Shown one piece after another: positions 17,657 to 27,287 of a stretch of 64,000 bases of DNA (its first letter is position 1; the number at the start of each line of letters is the position of its first letter). The stretch is from Archangium sp. (GTDB taxonomy: Bacteria > Myxococcota > Myxococcia > Myxococcales > Myxococcaceae). Both the position numbers and the translations under genes were made by a program. The notes under the pieces are model-generated. The model saw only the letters and a program-made list of their open reading frames with translations. It was not told where the DNA came from and searched no databases. The stretch lies in contig JAUXRX010000056.1 in NCBI GenBank assembly GCA_030681645.1, forward strand, positions 412,824 through 476,823. The letters are read 5' to 3'.

Positions 17657-18903
17657 CGGGAGCTCTCTCCTGCCAGCGGCAACGTCAGGCGCGCGAGGGT
17701 GCCGCCGCCTGGAGCTGCCTCATAGTCGAGCGCGCCCCCCAGCTGGGTGGCCAACGTGCGCGCCAGGAACACGCCCAGCCCCATGCCCTGGCCCGGCTCG
17801 CGCGTGGTGAAGAACGGCTCACCCAGGCGGGCGAGCACCTCGGGCGCGAGGCCCGGGCCGTCGTCCATCACCTCGAGCACGAGGCGTTGGTTCTCGAGGC
17901 GCACCCGCAGCTCGACCGCGCTCCTGGCGGCCTGCAGCGCGTTGCGCACCAGGCTGGAGAGCGCCTGCGCCATCGCCACCTTCGGCCCCAGCACCACCGG
18001 CGTCTCGAGCGCGGGCCGCTTCACCCTCGACGCGTCCTTCACGCCTGCGAGCGCGAGGCTCACCCATTCCCCCACGGTGACGCGGGTGAAGCCTTCGGCC
18101 GCCAGCTCTCCGCTCGAGGCGGACATCTGCTGGAGAATCTCGCGGCAGCGCTGCACCTGCTCGCGCACCAGCACCGCGTCATCGCGCCAGGTCTGCGGCA
18201 CGTCGCGGGTCTGGAGTGCGCGGGCGAGCTCCTTCGAGACGAGGGCGATGGTGCCCAGCGGGGTGGCCAGCTCGTGGGCGGCCCCCGCGGCGAGCGTGGT
18301 GAGCGCGGCGAGCTTCTCGTTCTTCGCCGCCTGGGCGCGCGCGTCGGCCAGCTCGGCCTCGCGGCGGCGCAGCGAGCTCACCACCCGCTCCATGAAGGTG
18401 ACGATGAAGGCCGAGGCCACCGCGAACGCGACCAGCATGCCGGCCAGGTGCAGGCGCATCAGCTGCGCGTGGTTGGGCAGCTGCAGGCTCTCGGGCGCCA
18501 GCTTCTCGAGCACGAACAGCGAGGCGAAGCCGGCCGACGAGGCGAGGAGCTGCGTCCACTGCCTCGCGCGCGACAACACCACGGTGCCGAGCGCCACGTT
18601 CACCAGGTAGAGCGTGGTGAAGGGGTTGAACGGCCCGCCCGAGAGAAAGAAGACGGCGGTGTGCAGCGCCACGTCGAGCAGCATCACCCCGAGGATGACG
18701 TTCTCGGTGGCGCGGCCGCGGCGGTGCCACGCCTGCACGGCGACGTTCGAGCCGAAGCCGAGCGCCAGCAGCACCCCGAGGGCGCTCAGCTGCAGGTGGA
18801 TGTCGAGGCCCGCGCTGGCCCACACCAGAAGCAAGGCCTGGGCCGCCCACACGAACCAGCGCACGCGCACCAGCCAGCTGAGGTTGAGAGATGCGGCGTC
18901 CAT
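17653..18903 (-). CDS. regB: RegB/PrrB-type membrane sensor histidine kinase
   Basis: A 416-residue protein with about six N-terminal transmembrane helices. Between helices 3 and 4 lies GGPFNPF, the quinone-binding signature of RegB. The H-box is AGAAHELATP with H210. A cysteine in Q-R-C-R-E at about residue 253 lies 43 residues after the histidine, close to the position of the redox cysteine of Rhodobacter RegB. The HATPase domain has N, G1 (DDGPG) and G2 (GMGLG) boxes. Role: senses ubiquinone/menaquinone redox state and phosphorylates RegA. It is divergent from the CorA-like gene. Confidence 0.9.
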   Translation of the reverse strand: MDAASLNLSWLVRVRWFVWAAQALLLVWASAGLDIHLQLSALGVLLALGFGSNVAVQAWHRRGRATENVILGVMLLDVALHTAVFFLSGGPFNPFTTLYLVNVALGTVVLSRARQWTQLLASSAGFASLFVLEKLAPESLQLPNHAQLMRLHLAGMLVAFAVASAFIVTFMERVVSSLRRREAELADARAQAAKNEKLAALTTLAAGAAHELATPLGTIALVSKELARALQTRDVPQTWRDDAVLVREQVQRCREILQQMSASSGELAAEGFTRVTVGEWVSLALAGVKDASRVKRPALETPVVLGPKVAMAQALSSLVRNALQAARSAVELRVRLENQRLVLEVMDDGPGLAPEVLARLGEPFFTTREPGQGMGLGVFLARTLATQLGGALDYEAAPGGGTLARLTLPLAGESSR

Positions 18904-18993
18904 GTCGGATGCAGTCTGACGCCAAAGAAGCCCCGAAGTCGCCGCTTCGGCGTCACCCCGCTGTCACGGGTGATGGTGAGGCTTGTCGCAACC

Positions 18994-19761
18994 ATGAAGA
19001 GCTTGATTCCGAACCAGTGGGCCGTGCCGAAGCGCTTCAGGGAGCGCGTCGGAGAGAGTGCGGGGCGGCAGCGCCAGATGACCGGAGACGGACACCTGCT
19101 GCTGGTGCTCCACGCCGTGCCCGAGCCGGGCGTGGCCGAGCGGGGAGCGCGGCTGTTCTGGCGCGACCCGGCGGGGGGGTGGAAGTCGGCGGGCCAGGGC
19201 TCGGGCGTGGGCGCGCTGCGAGGGTACCTGGGCGAGTTCGAGGAAGCGGTCGATCGCCAGGAGCTGCGGCTGCGCGCGGCGGCGACCGCCACGGAGTACT
19301 TCGAGGTGCTCAAGGCGGCGACGCCGCTGCACCGCACCAGCCGGAACCTGCTGCGCACCCTGCAGGAGGCGCGCGAGGCCGTCGATGATCGCGAGCTGAT
19401 CAACCTGCGCGACCGCGCGGGCGAGGTGGAGCGCGCGGCCGAGCTGCTCGTCTCGGAGGCGCGTGACGGCCTCGACTTCACCTCGGCGCAGCAGGCGGAA
19501 GCGCAGGCGAAGGTGAGCCTCGAGCTCGCGCGCGACGGCCACAAGCTCAACACCATCGCCGCGGTGTTCCTGCCCATCACCGCGCTCGCGTCCATCTTCA
19601 GCATGACCCTGCGCAGCGGCCTCGAGACCTGGTTCTCGCCCTGGCTGTTCTGGTTGATCGTCGCGGCGGGCGTGGCGCTGGGGTTGACCATGAAGGCGCG
19701 GCTCAAGCCCGAGAAGGGGAGCGCCACCGGTCACTCCGAGCGGAGTCGAGGGACGGCGTGA
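18994..19761 (+). CDS. CorA-like two-helix membrane protein without GMN
   Basis: A 255-residue protein. A mainly helical cytosolic region leads to two C-terminal membrane helices. L-N-T-I-A-A-V-F-L-P-I-T-A-L-A-S-I-F (about 189-206) matches the first pore helix of CorA family transporters, but the family selectivity motif GMN is replaced by SMT. The second helix follows after a 12-residue loop. The last nine codons, encoding HSERSRGTA, come from a family B repeat. The ATG at 18994 lies after GGTGAGG; an in-frame ATG at 18973 is an alternative. The protein may be a divergent CorA relative with altered selectivity or no transport role. Confidence 0.6.
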   Translation: MKSLIPNQWAVPKRFRERVGESAGRQRQMTGDGHLLLVLHAVPEPGVAERGARLFWRDPAGGWKSAGQGSGVGALRGYLGEFEEAVDRQELRLRAAATATEYFEVLKAATPLHRTSRNLLRTLQEAREAVDDRELINLRDRAGEVERAAELLVSEARDGLDFTSAQQAEAQAKVSLELARDGHKLNTIAAVFLPITALASIFSMTLRSGLETWFSPWLFWLIVAAGVALGLTMKARLKPEKGSATGHSERSRGTA

Positions 19762-19762
19762 A
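19732..19762. repeat. Family B repeat, copy within a C-terminus
   Basis: It contains CTCCGAGCGGAGTCGAGGGA. It covers the last codons and stop of the CorA-like gene and may have replaced its original 3' end. Confidence 0.75.
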
Positions 19763-19780
19763 CGGCGATATAGACCGCGC

Positions 19781-20752
19781 ATGACGACGTTGCGGTGCAG
19801 CCACTGTGGTCTCGCCCTCGAGCCCGGCCTCGATCGCTGCCCGCAGTGCCTGCGCAGACACACGGCCGAGCTCGCCGCGCCGAAGGCCGCCCCGTTCGAC
19901 GCCGTGAGGTGGGTCTTTCTGCTCGTGGCGTGGCTGCTCGCCGCCCCGGTGGGATGGCTGCACTTCACCAACAGCGCCTGGCTCGGCGCGCACCAGCTCG
20001 AGCTCAGCGGAACGCTCCTGGTCGCGGCGCTGGTGCTGCTACCGCCACGCTTCGCCTTCTCTTCCGTGCTCGAGCGGGCGGGCTGGGGGGAAGCGGCGGG
20101 AGCGCTGGGCATGGTGTGGGGCTTCGCGGCGCTGCTGGCGGGTTCGGTCGCGATCGCCTCGCGGCTCACCTCGAGCGTGCCTGTCGCGGTGATGTCGGGG
20201 TTGCTCATCTTCCTCGGCCCGATGGTGGTGGTGCCGCCGTTGTTCGAGGCGCACCGCGCCGGCCAGTCGCGGCGCAAGGCGCTGGGCGTGGGCCTGCTGC
20301 GCTTCGCGGGGGTGGCGGCGGCGGTGATCACCCTCTTCGGGGTGAAGGTGCTCTTCGCGCCGAAGCCGAAGCCGCCCCTCGTGCTGGTCGACAACCCGCG
20401 CGCCCTGCTCGACCCGCTCGACCTCGAGCACGCGCCCGTCGAGCGCGCCTGGCGGGCGGGGCCAGACGGGTTGACCGCGCTCCACCTGGCGAGCGAGGCC
20501 GAGCCCTTCGAGCGCTCGCTGCTCAGGCTCAAGCTCGAGCTGCTCGAGGCGCTGCCCGAGCTGGACCAGACGCCCGACGTGTCCCCGGTGGTGACGCTCT
20601 GGGTGCCCGCGCGCTTCGCGAGCGCAGGGGCGCGCGCGCTCATCGAGAAGGAAGCGAGCCTGCTCAACGAGCTCTTCACCAAATCGAAGCGCCGCACGAA
20701 GCGCGGTGAGGCGCTGCGCGTGGTGATCGCCTTCGGCGCGCCGCCGCCCTGA
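19781..20752 (+). CDS. Zinc-ribbon multi-pass membrane protein
   Basis: A 323-residue protein that opens with a CSHC...CPQC ribbon (C6, C9, C20, C23). Five or six hydrophobic segments follow between about 45 and 205, then a soluble C-terminal domain of about 115 residues rich in Leu and Glu. The family is not recognised. The start ATG lies 19 bp after the CorA-like stop, so co-transcription is likely. It converges on the SnoaL-like gene with only 3 bp between stops. Confidence 0.6.
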   Translation: MTTLRCSHCGLALEPGLDRCPQCLRRHTAELAAPKAAPFDAVRWVFLLVAWLLAAPVGWLHFTNSAWLGAHQLELSGTLLVAALVLLPPRFAFSSVLERAGWGEAAGALGMVWGFAALLAGSVAIASRLTSSVPVAVMSGLLIFLGPMVVVPPLFEAHRAGQSRRKALGVGLLRFAGVAAAVITLFGVKVLFAPKPKPPLVLVDNPRALLDPLDLEHAPVERAWRAGPDGLTALHLASEAEPFERSLLRLKLELLEALPELDQTPDVSPVVTLWVPARFASAGARALIEKEASLLNELFTKSKRRTKRGEALRVVIAFGAPPP

Positions 20753-20755
20753 GGC

Positions 20756-21217
20756 TCAGCGCGGGTGCGCTTCCTGCGTCGAGGGCTTCCTCACCGCGAG
20801 CGGCACGGTGACGCCTTCCAGGCCGAGCTGGCGGAACAGGCCCAGCGTGTCCCACTCGGCGTAGTCCGACACGATGCGCCCGTTGCGGATCTCGGCGACG
20901 GTGATGCCGGTCACCTGCGCGCTGCGCCCGGTGGATTCCCTGCCCAGCAACGGCCCCAGGTGGGTGCCGCGCGCCGTCCAGCGGGTGGTGACGAAGTTCC
21001 CCTCGCCCAGCACCGCGCTCACCTCGAACCGCAGGTCCGGGAAGGCCGAGCGGTAGCCCTTCACCGAGTTGCGGAGCGCGTCACGCTTGAGCGTCCCCAG
21101 CAGCGGGTCGTGGCCCTCGTAGGCGGGGTCGAGCAGCTCGTCGACGAGGTCGAGCTTCCCCTTGTTCCAGACTTCTTCGATCAACCGTCGCGCCAGTTGT
21201 TTGTTGTCGGTCGCCAT
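20756..21217 (-). CDS. SnoaL-like / ester cyclase family protein
   Basis: A 153-residue cone-shaped alpha+beta barrel protein. The segments L-A-R-R-L-I-E-E-V-W-N-K-G, L-D-P-A-Y-E-G-H-D and G-R-I-V-S-D-Y-A-E-W-D match the SnoaL-like NTF2 family, whose members include polyketide cyclases and uncharacterised ligand-binding proteins. The ATG at 21217 has AAGGGGA about eight bases upstream; a start further upstream at 21283 would add 22 residues without a site. The substrate cannot be inferred. Confidence 0.75.
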   Translation of the reverse strand: MATDNKQLARRLIEEVWNKGKLDLVDELLDPAYEGHDPLLGTLKRDALRNSVKGYRSAFPDLRFEVSAVLGEGNFVTTRWTARGTHLGPLLGRESTGRSAQVTGITVAEIRNGRIVSDYAEWDTLGLFRQLGLEGVTVPLAVRKPSTQEAHPR

Positions 21218-21333
21218 GGCGGCTTCCCCTTCCAGCTCCAAGGAGCTGACCGAGCGGTAACTCCGCGACGGCAGGGCCGCCATGCGAGGGTCCCGGTTGT
21301 CTTACCGGGTCGCTCCAGTTCGCCGCCGCAGGC

Positions 21334-21747
21334 TCAGCGGACGTCGAGCAGCTCGACCTCGAACACGAGGGTGGAGCGCGGGGGAATCTTCGGCTTCGCG
21401 TCGTTGCCGTAGGCCAGCCCGGGCGGCACGGTGATGACGCGCAGCTCGCCCTCGGTCATGCCCAGCAGGCCCTCGTCGAGGCCGGGGAGCACCTGGCCCT
21501 CGCCGACCCAGAAGTTGAACGCGCCGCGGCCGTGCGAGTCGTCGAACACGCCGCCGTCGAGGACGGTGCCGGTGAAGTGAATGGAGATCTTGTCGCCCTT
21601 CTTCGCCACGTCGCCATCGTCGTAGCCCGCCCGCAGCTGCTGCACGGCCACCCCGCTCTCCAGCCGCACCGGCGGCTGAGGGGCGAGGGGCTTCAGGTCC
21701 TTCTTGCAGGCGACGAGGAAGAGGCAGAGCAGGAGCCGGCGCGACAT
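21334..21747 (-). CDS. FKBP-type peptidyl-prolyl isomerase lipoprotein
   Basis: A 137-residue protein. The signal peptide MSRRLLLCLFLVAC puts the lipidated cysteine at C14. The remainder is one FKBP domain with G-D-K-I-S-I-H-F-T-G-T, V-G-E-G-Q-V-L-P-G-L-D-E-G-L, V-P-P-G-L-A-Y-G and L-V-F-E-V-E-L-L. These include the aromatic and acid residues of the prolyl pocket. It should assist folding of secreted proteins at the inner or outer membrane. It is divergent from the ligase gene with a gap of 68 bp. Confidence 0.85.
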   Translation of the reverse strand: MSRRLLLCLFLVACKKDLKPLAPQPPVRLESGVAVQQLRAGYDDGDVAKKGDKISIHFTGTVLDGGVFDDSHGRGAFNFWVGEGQVLPGLDEGLLGMTEGELRVITVPPGLAYGNDAKPKIPPRSTLVFEVELLDVR

Positions 21748-21815
21748 GGCCTTCAGGGTGCCACGGCGCGCGGTGAAAGTGGCAGCGCGCATCAAAAAGG
21801 GCGACTGTTCGGCTC

Positions 21816-22865
21816 ATGGTGTCAGACGTGGTCATCCTCTTCGGGGGCGGCTCCAGCGAGCGGCTGGTGTCCGTCGCCTCCGCGCAGAACGTGAGCGCAC
21901 ACCTGCCCGGCGCGGCGTGCTGGTTCCTGGGCAAGACGGGCGAGGTGTTCGTGACGGCGCCCGAGGTGCTCGCGGCGCACGCGCGGCCCTTCGAGGCCGA
22001 GTTCGTGCCGAAGGGCCCGGCCGACCACCCCACCCTCGCCGCGGCGCTCGATTCCGACGCGGCGAAGGGTGCCACCTTCTTCCTCGCGCTCCACGGCGGC
22101 GAGGGCGAGAACGGCGTGACGCAGCAGCTGTTCGAGCAGCGGCGCCTCGCGTTCACCGGCTCGGGCAGCAAGGCGAGCGCCGACGCGTTCGACAAGGCGA
22201 AGGCCCGCGCGCTCGCCTCGGCGAAGGGCGCGAAGGTGGCCGAGGCGCGCACGCTGCCGCAGATGAGCGTCGACGTGGCGAAGGCCGCGCTCGCCTCGCT
22301 GCTGGCCGCGCACCCGCGCTGGGTGCTCAAGCCGCAGGCCGACGGCTCGAGTCACGGCCTCATTCACCTGCGCGAGCCGGAGCAGCTCGACGCGGCGGCC
22401 AAGGCGTTGTCCGGCTTTCACCTCGACTACCTGGCGGAGGTCTTCGTGGAGGGCCGCGAGCTCACGGTGGGCGTGGTGGACGACGAGGGCGGCCCGGCGG
22501 CGCTGCCGGTGTCGGAGGTGCGGCTCATTCCCGGCGGGGCCTTCGACTACGCGGGCAAGTACCTGGGCAAGGGCACCGAGGAGATCACCCCCGCGCAGCT
22601 CACCGCCGAAGAGGCAGCGGCGGCGCAGGCGCTGGGTGTGCTCACGCACCGGGCGCTGGGCTGCGCCGGCTACTCGCGCACCGACATGATCTTGAGCCCG
22701 CGGGGGCTGGTGCTGCTGGAGATCAACACCCTGCCGGGCATGACGAAGGCCTCGTTCATTCCGCAGCAGCTGGCGGCCGCTGGCCGCAGCGTGAAGGACT
22801 TCCTCGAGCGGCAGCTGCAGCTGGCGCGGGCGCGACGCGACGGGAACCGCTCAAGCCCGCGATGA
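21816..22865 (+). CDS. ddl: D-alanine--D-alanine ligase family protein
   Basis: A 349-residue ATP-grasp ligase. The N-terminal strand is V-V-I-L-F-G-G-G-S-S-E-R. The L-H-G-G-E-G-E-N-G motif corresponds to HGxxGEDG (an N replaces D). V-L-K-P-Q-A-D-G-S-S-H-G is the ATP lysine loop. E-G-R-E-L-T-V-G and E-I-N-T-L-P-G-M-T complete the Mg/ATP and D-Ala sites. It should make D-Ala-D-Ala for peptidoglycan; as a divergent homologue its specificity could differ. The last bases overlap the ATG of a Ser/Thr kinase (ATGA), which is an unusual coupling. Confidence 0.8.
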   Translation: MVSDVVILFGGGSSERLVSVASAQNVSAHLPGAACWFLGKTGEVFVTAPEVLAAHARPFEAEFVPKGPADHPTLAAALDSDAAKGATFFLALHGGEGENGVTQQLFEQRRLAFTGSGSKASADAFDKAKARALASAKGAKVAEARTLPQMSVDVAKAALASLLAAHPRWVLKPQADGSSHGLIHLREPEQLDAAAKALSGFHLDYLAEVFVEGRELTVGVVDDEGGPAALPVSEVRLIPGGAFDYAGKYLGKGTEEITPAQLTAEEAAAAQALGVLTHRALGCAGYSRTDMILSPRGLVLLEINTLPGMTKASFIPQQLAAAGRSVKDFLERQLQLARARRDGNRSSPR

Positions 22866-24268
22866 CCGGCCCGGGGACGAGCACCGTGAAGTTGCCGATG
22901 CCCGACCAGGTGATCGCGGGGAAGTACCGCATCATCTCGAGGCTGGGCAGCGGCGGCATGGGGCTGGTGTTCCTCGCGGAGCAGCTCCCCTCGGCGCACG
23001 TGGCGAGCGGGGGCACGAAGGTGGCGCTCAAGTTCCTCGACCCCGAGCCGACCGAAGACGATTCGCGCGCGCAGCGCTTCCTGCGGGAAGCGAAGGTGGC
23101 GCTGCAGGTGCAACACCCGGGCGCGACGCAGATCCTCGACCTGGGCCAGGACGAGGCGGGGCGCCTCTACATGTGCTTCGAGCTGGTGGAAGGCGAAGAC
23201 CTGCGCGAGGTGCTCAAGCGCGAGGGCCGGCTCCGCTTCGGCGAGGCGAGGTCGATCACCGCGCAGGTGGCCGAGGTGCTCGCCTTCGCGCACGGGCGCA
23301 ACATCGTGCACCGCGACGTGAAGCCCGAGAACCTGCGGGTGCGCCGCGACGGTCAGGGCATTCACGTGAAGGTGCTCGACTTCGGCATCGCGCGCCTGCT
23401 CAAGGACGCGAACGTGCGCCTCACCGCCGAAGGAATGCTGGCGGGCACGCCGCGCTACATGTCGCCCGAGCAGGTGAAGGACGAGGCGATCGACGGGCGC
23501 ACCGATCAATACGCGCTGGGCCTGGTGCTGTTCGAGATGATCACCGGCGCGGTGGCGATCGGCGGCAAGAACATCACCCAGATCCTCACCCATCAGCTCA
23601 AGACCGCGGTGCCGTCGCTGGCGTGGGTCGACCCGCAGCTGGCCCACCCCGGCATCGATGCGTTCATCGCGCGCGCGTGCGCGAAGGAACCGGGCCATCG
23701 CTTCGCCTCGATGACCGGGCTCCTCGAGGCGCTGCGGGCGCTGCAGGTGGACGAGGCGGAGTGGCCCCCGGCGAAGGCGCCGCCCGCGGTGCCGGGCGAT
23801 ACCAGCGCGCCGACCCGCGAAGGTGAGCAGCCCACCCCGGCCGCGCCGCCGCGCCGCGAAGGCGAGAGCGACACGCTGGTGCGGGTGCCGGCGAAGACCG
23901 ACCTCGAGAAGCAGCACGAGGTGCCGACCGACCCGAATCGCGAGCCCGTCGAGCGCCGCCCCGCGCGGGAGCGCCCCACCGACCCCGATCGCGAGAAGAG
24001 CGCGGGGGCGGGGGCGCCCCTGCCCGTGAAGGTCGCGCCACCCGCGCTCGAGCTCCCGACGGATCCCGAGCGGCCGGCGGTGTCGCGCAGCAAGGCCACG
24101 GTGCCTTCCCGCGCCGCGCGGCCTCCTGACCCTGCGCGGCAGAAGGTCATCAGCGCCGCGTTGCCGAAGGCGCAGCGCGACTCGCGGATGGGTTGGCTGC
24201 TGTTCGCCCTGGTGGTGTCGGGCGCTGGCGGCGTGGCTGCCTGGTGGTGGCTCACTCACTGGCGTTGA
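22862..24268 (+). CDS. Hanks-type Ser/Thr kinase with C-terminal membrane helix
   Basis: A 468-residue protein. The kinase domain (about 22-285) has the G-loop GSGGMG, a catalytic loop HRDVKPEN (H150, D152), DFG at D173-G175 and the activation-segment G-T-P-R-Y-M-S-P-E. The ATP lysine is in VALKFL. A Pro/Asp/Arg-rich linker of about 150 residues with repeated P-T-D-P-x-R-E units follows. A single membrane helix, about 446-466, ends a few residues before the C-terminus, so the kinase is cytosolic. It is coupled to ddl by ATGA overlap, suggesting a link to wall synthesis. Confidence 0.9.
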   Translation: MTGPGTSTVKLPMPDQVIAGKYRIISRLGSGGMGLVFLAEQLPSAHVASGGTKVALKFLDPEPTEDDSRAQRFLREAKVALQVQHPGATQILDLGQDEAGRLYMCFELVEGEDLREVLKREGRLRFGEARSITAQVAEVLAFAHGRNIVHRDVKPENLRVRRDGQGIHVKVLDFGIARLLKDANVRLTAEGMLAGTPRYMSPEQVKDEAIDGRTDQYALGLVLFEMITGAVAIGGKNITQILTHQLKTAVPSLAWVDPQLAHPGIDAFIARACAKEPGHRFASMTGLLEALRALQVDEAEWPPAKAPPAVPGDTSAPTREGEQPTPAAPPRREGESDTLVRVPAKTDLEKQHEVPTDPNREPVERRPARERPTDPDREKSAGAGAPLPVKVAPPALELPTDPERPAVSRSKATVPSRAARPPDPARQKVISAALPKAQRDSRMGWLLFALVVSGAGGVAAWWWLTHWR

Positions 24269-24302
24269 TCAGTCGGGCTCGCGAATTGCTCATCGTCCCG
24301 GG

Positions 24303-26885
24303 GTGTTCGCCAGCGACGTACCCGTGACGCCCGAGGAAGAGTCCGCCCACCCGGTGGATCAGACACTTGCGCTCCTGGGTGAGTCACTCGGCGTCGAGCT
24401 GGTCAGCCTCGAGCGGGGTTCGACCCAGACCCGGTGGGTGTCACGAGACCTTCCCGCCGCGCCGCTGCCGGTGATCGATCACCAGGAGCTGGTGGACGAC
24501 GCGCGCAGCACGCTTCGCTACGCCCGGCATCCGCTCACGGCTGCGGGGCTGTCGTCTCTGCTCGCCCTGCCGCTGCCGGGCGCGACGTTGTGGCTGGGGG
24601 CGTTCCGCACGCACGCCTTCGACGAGCGCTCGGTGAAGCAGCTGGCCCGCTGGGGGCAGCTGGTGGAAAAGCTGCTCACCCCGGCAGGCGACAGCGCCAT
24701 CTATCGCCGCTTCATCGCGATGATGGCGGCGCCGGCGATGTACCTGAACGCCGAGGCGGTGTTCCTGAACCGCGCCGCCGAGCTGCTCACCGGGTACCGC
24801 GCCGACGAGGTGGCGACGCTCGACACGTGGTTCGACCGCCTCTACGAGCAGGACGCGCCCACCGTGCGGGCGATGTACGAGCTCGATCGCCAGCACCACT
24901 TCGGCTCGACCCGCGTCACCACGCTGCGCCGCAAGGACGGCTCGGAGCGGCTGGTGGAGTGCGCCGCGCGCCGCGAAGGCCCGCACGAGGTGTGGCTGCT
25001 GCACGACGTGACCGAGCGGGTGGCCAGCCAGGAGCGCTTCCGCGTCTTGTTCGAGCAGAGCAGCACGGCGCTCTCGCTCTACGACGAGCTGGGGCTCATC
25101 GACTGCAACCCGGCGGCGGTGGCGCTGCTGGGCTACACGGCGAAGGCCGACGTGCTGCACCGGCGCCCGGCCGAGCTCTCGCCCCCCACCCAGCCCGGGG
25201 GGCTGCTCTCGGCCGACAAGCTGGCGCGCATGGAGAACATCGCGCTCACGCAGGGCAGCCATCGCTTCGACTGGGTGTACCGCACGGTGGCGGGGCCCGA
25301 CGCGCGGGTCGAGGTGACGCTCACCCCGCTCACGCTGGGCGCGCGGAGGGTGTTGCTGGCCGAGTGGCACGACATCAGCGAGCGGCTCCGCTACGAGGAA
25401 GGGCTCGAGGCGGCGCGCGATTCGGCGCTCGCGTACGCGCGGGCGCGCAGTGACTTCCTCGCCACGATGTCGCACGAGATCCGCACTCCGATGAACGGGG
25501 TGATCGGCATGACGCAGCTGCTGGCCGAGACGGCGCTCTCGGAGCAGCAGCGGGAGTACGTGGACACGGTGCGGGCGTGCGGCGAAGGCCTGCTCGCGTT
25601 GATCAACGACATCCTCGACTTCTCGCGGCTCGAGGCGGGCAAGGTGCAGCTCGAGTCGATCCCCTTCTCGGTGCGCGAGCTGGCGGAGGACGCGGTGTCG
25701 GTGGTGGCGCCGCAGGCGCACGGCAAGCAGCTCGAGCTCACCTGCCGCATCGCCAGCGACGTGCCCGCGGTGGCCTGGGGCGACCCCACGCGGCTGCGGC
25801 AGGTGCTGCTCAACCTGCTCGCCAACGCGGTGAAGTTCACGGCGAAGGGCGCGGTGGAGATGAAGGTCACCTGCCGCCCGCACGGCGCGACGGACCAGGT
25901 GACGCTGGAGTTCTCGGTGAAGGACTCGGGCATCGGCATCGCGCCCGAGGCGCTGCCGCGGTTGTTCTCGGCGTTCAGCCAGGAAGACGGCAGCACCACG
26001 CGCCGGTTCGGCGGCTCAGGGCTGGGGCTGGTGATCTGCAAGGGCCTCACGCAGCTGATGCGGGGGGGCCTCGAGGTGGCCTCGTCGCCCGAGGGGAGCA
26101 CGTTCACCGTGGCGCTGCCGCTCAAGGTGCACACGCAGGCGGTGGTGGTGCCCGATCTGTCGGGGCACTCGATCGCGGTGCTCGAGCTTCGGCCCGCGAG
26201 CCGCGCGGCGCTGGTCGCCCAGCTCGCGCCCACGGGGATCGTGGTGTCGACGCCGGCGAACGTGAGCGAGCTGGGCGAGGCGCAGGTGGTGCTGGTGGAC
26301 CAGGGCTTCGAGGGCGATGGGGCGGGCCTCGCGGCGCGGTTGGCAGCGCAGGGGAGGCAGGTCGGGCTGCTGCGCCGGCTCGACGGCTCGTCGGTGGAAG
26401 AGGTGGGAGCTGCGTTCGTGCTGCCGACGCCGGTGAGGGAGTACCGGCTGCACCAGCAGCTCGAGCGGGTGTTGTTCCGGCGGCCCACGCTCAGCCGCAT
26501 CGTGAGCGCCAGCGCGCACCAGTCGTTCGACGCGAGGGTGCTGGTCGCGGAGGACAACCGGGTGAACCAGAGGGTGGTGCGCGGGCTGCTCGAGAAGCTC
26601 GGGTGCGCGGTCACCATCGTCGACAACGGAGTGCAGGCGGTGGACACGCTCGGGCGAGGGGGCTTCGACCTGGTGTTGATGGATTGCCAGATGCCGGAGC
26701 TGGATGGGTTCGCTGCCACGAAGCGCATTCGGGCGACGCAGCTGGGGCATGTGCCGATCATCGCGTTGACGGCGGGGGTGATGGATGGCGACCGGGAGCG
26801 GTGTCTTGCTGCGGGGATGGATGAGTTTTTGAGGAAGCCGGTGAGGATTGAGGAGTTGGAGAGGGCGTTGGAGAGGTGGTTGTAG
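24303..26885 (+). CDS. PAS-containing hybrid histidine kinase
   Basis: An 860-residue cytosolic protein. PAS domains lie about 130-370. HisKA has H391 in TMSHEIRTPMNG, the HATPase contains N-L-L-A-N-A-V-K-F and D-S-G-I-G-I with G-G-S-G-L-G-L, and a receiver has acceptor D794 in VLMDCQMPE. Between them, about 615-740, lies a receiver-like segment lacking the acidic pocket. This is the BarA/EvgS-type layout without an Hpt domain. The last 50 codons become G/T-rich with unusual third positions as they approach the satellite. GTG start 34 bp after the kinase stop, so possibly one operon. Confidence 0.88.
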   Translation: MFASDVPVTPEEESAHPVDQTLALLGESLGVELVSLERGSTQTRWVSRDLPAAPLPVIDHQELVDDARSTLRYARHPLTAAGLSSLLALPLPGATLWLGAFRTHAFDERSVKQLARWGQLVEKLLTPAGDSAIYRRFIAMMAAPAMYLNAEAVFLNRAAELLTGYRADEVATLDTWFDRLYEQDAPTVRAMYELDRQHHFGSTRVTTLRRKDGSERLVECAARREGPHEVWLLHDVTERVASQERFRVLFEQSSTALSLYDELGLIDCNPAAVALLGYTAKADVLHRRPAELSPPTQPGGLLSADKLARMENIALTQGSHRFDWVYRTVAGPDARVEVTLTPLTLGARRVLLAEWHDISERLRYEEGLEAARDSALAYARARSDFLATMSHEIRTPMNGVIGMTQLLAETALSEQQREYVDTVRACGEGLLALINDILDFSRLEAGKVQLESIPFSVRELAEDAVSVVAPQAHGKQLELTCRIASDVPAVAWGDPTRLRQVLLNLLANAVKFTAKGAVEMKVTCRPHGATDQVTLEFSVKDSGIGIAPEALPRLFSAFSQEDGSTTRRFGGSGLGLVICKGLTQLMRGGLEVASSPEGSTFTVALPLKVHTQAVVVPDLSGHSIAVLELRPASRAALVAQLAPTGIVVSTPANVSELGEAQVVLVDQGFEGDGAGLAARLAAQGRQVGLLRRLDGSSVEEVGAAFVLPTPVREYRLHQQLERVLFRRPTLSRIVSASAHQSFDARVLVAEDNRVNQRVVRGLLEKLGCAVTIVDNGVQAVDTLGRGGFDLVLMDCQMPELDGFAATKRIRATQLGHVPIIALTAGVMDGDRERCLAAGMDEFLRKPVRIEELERALERWL

Positions 26886-27287
<402 letters not shown>

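Noticed and set aside
17641..18993. Plus-strand frame leading into the CorA-like gene
   Set aside because: It runs opposite regB and encodes His/Arg/Gln-rich low-complexity sequence. The coding part begins only at about 18973-18994.
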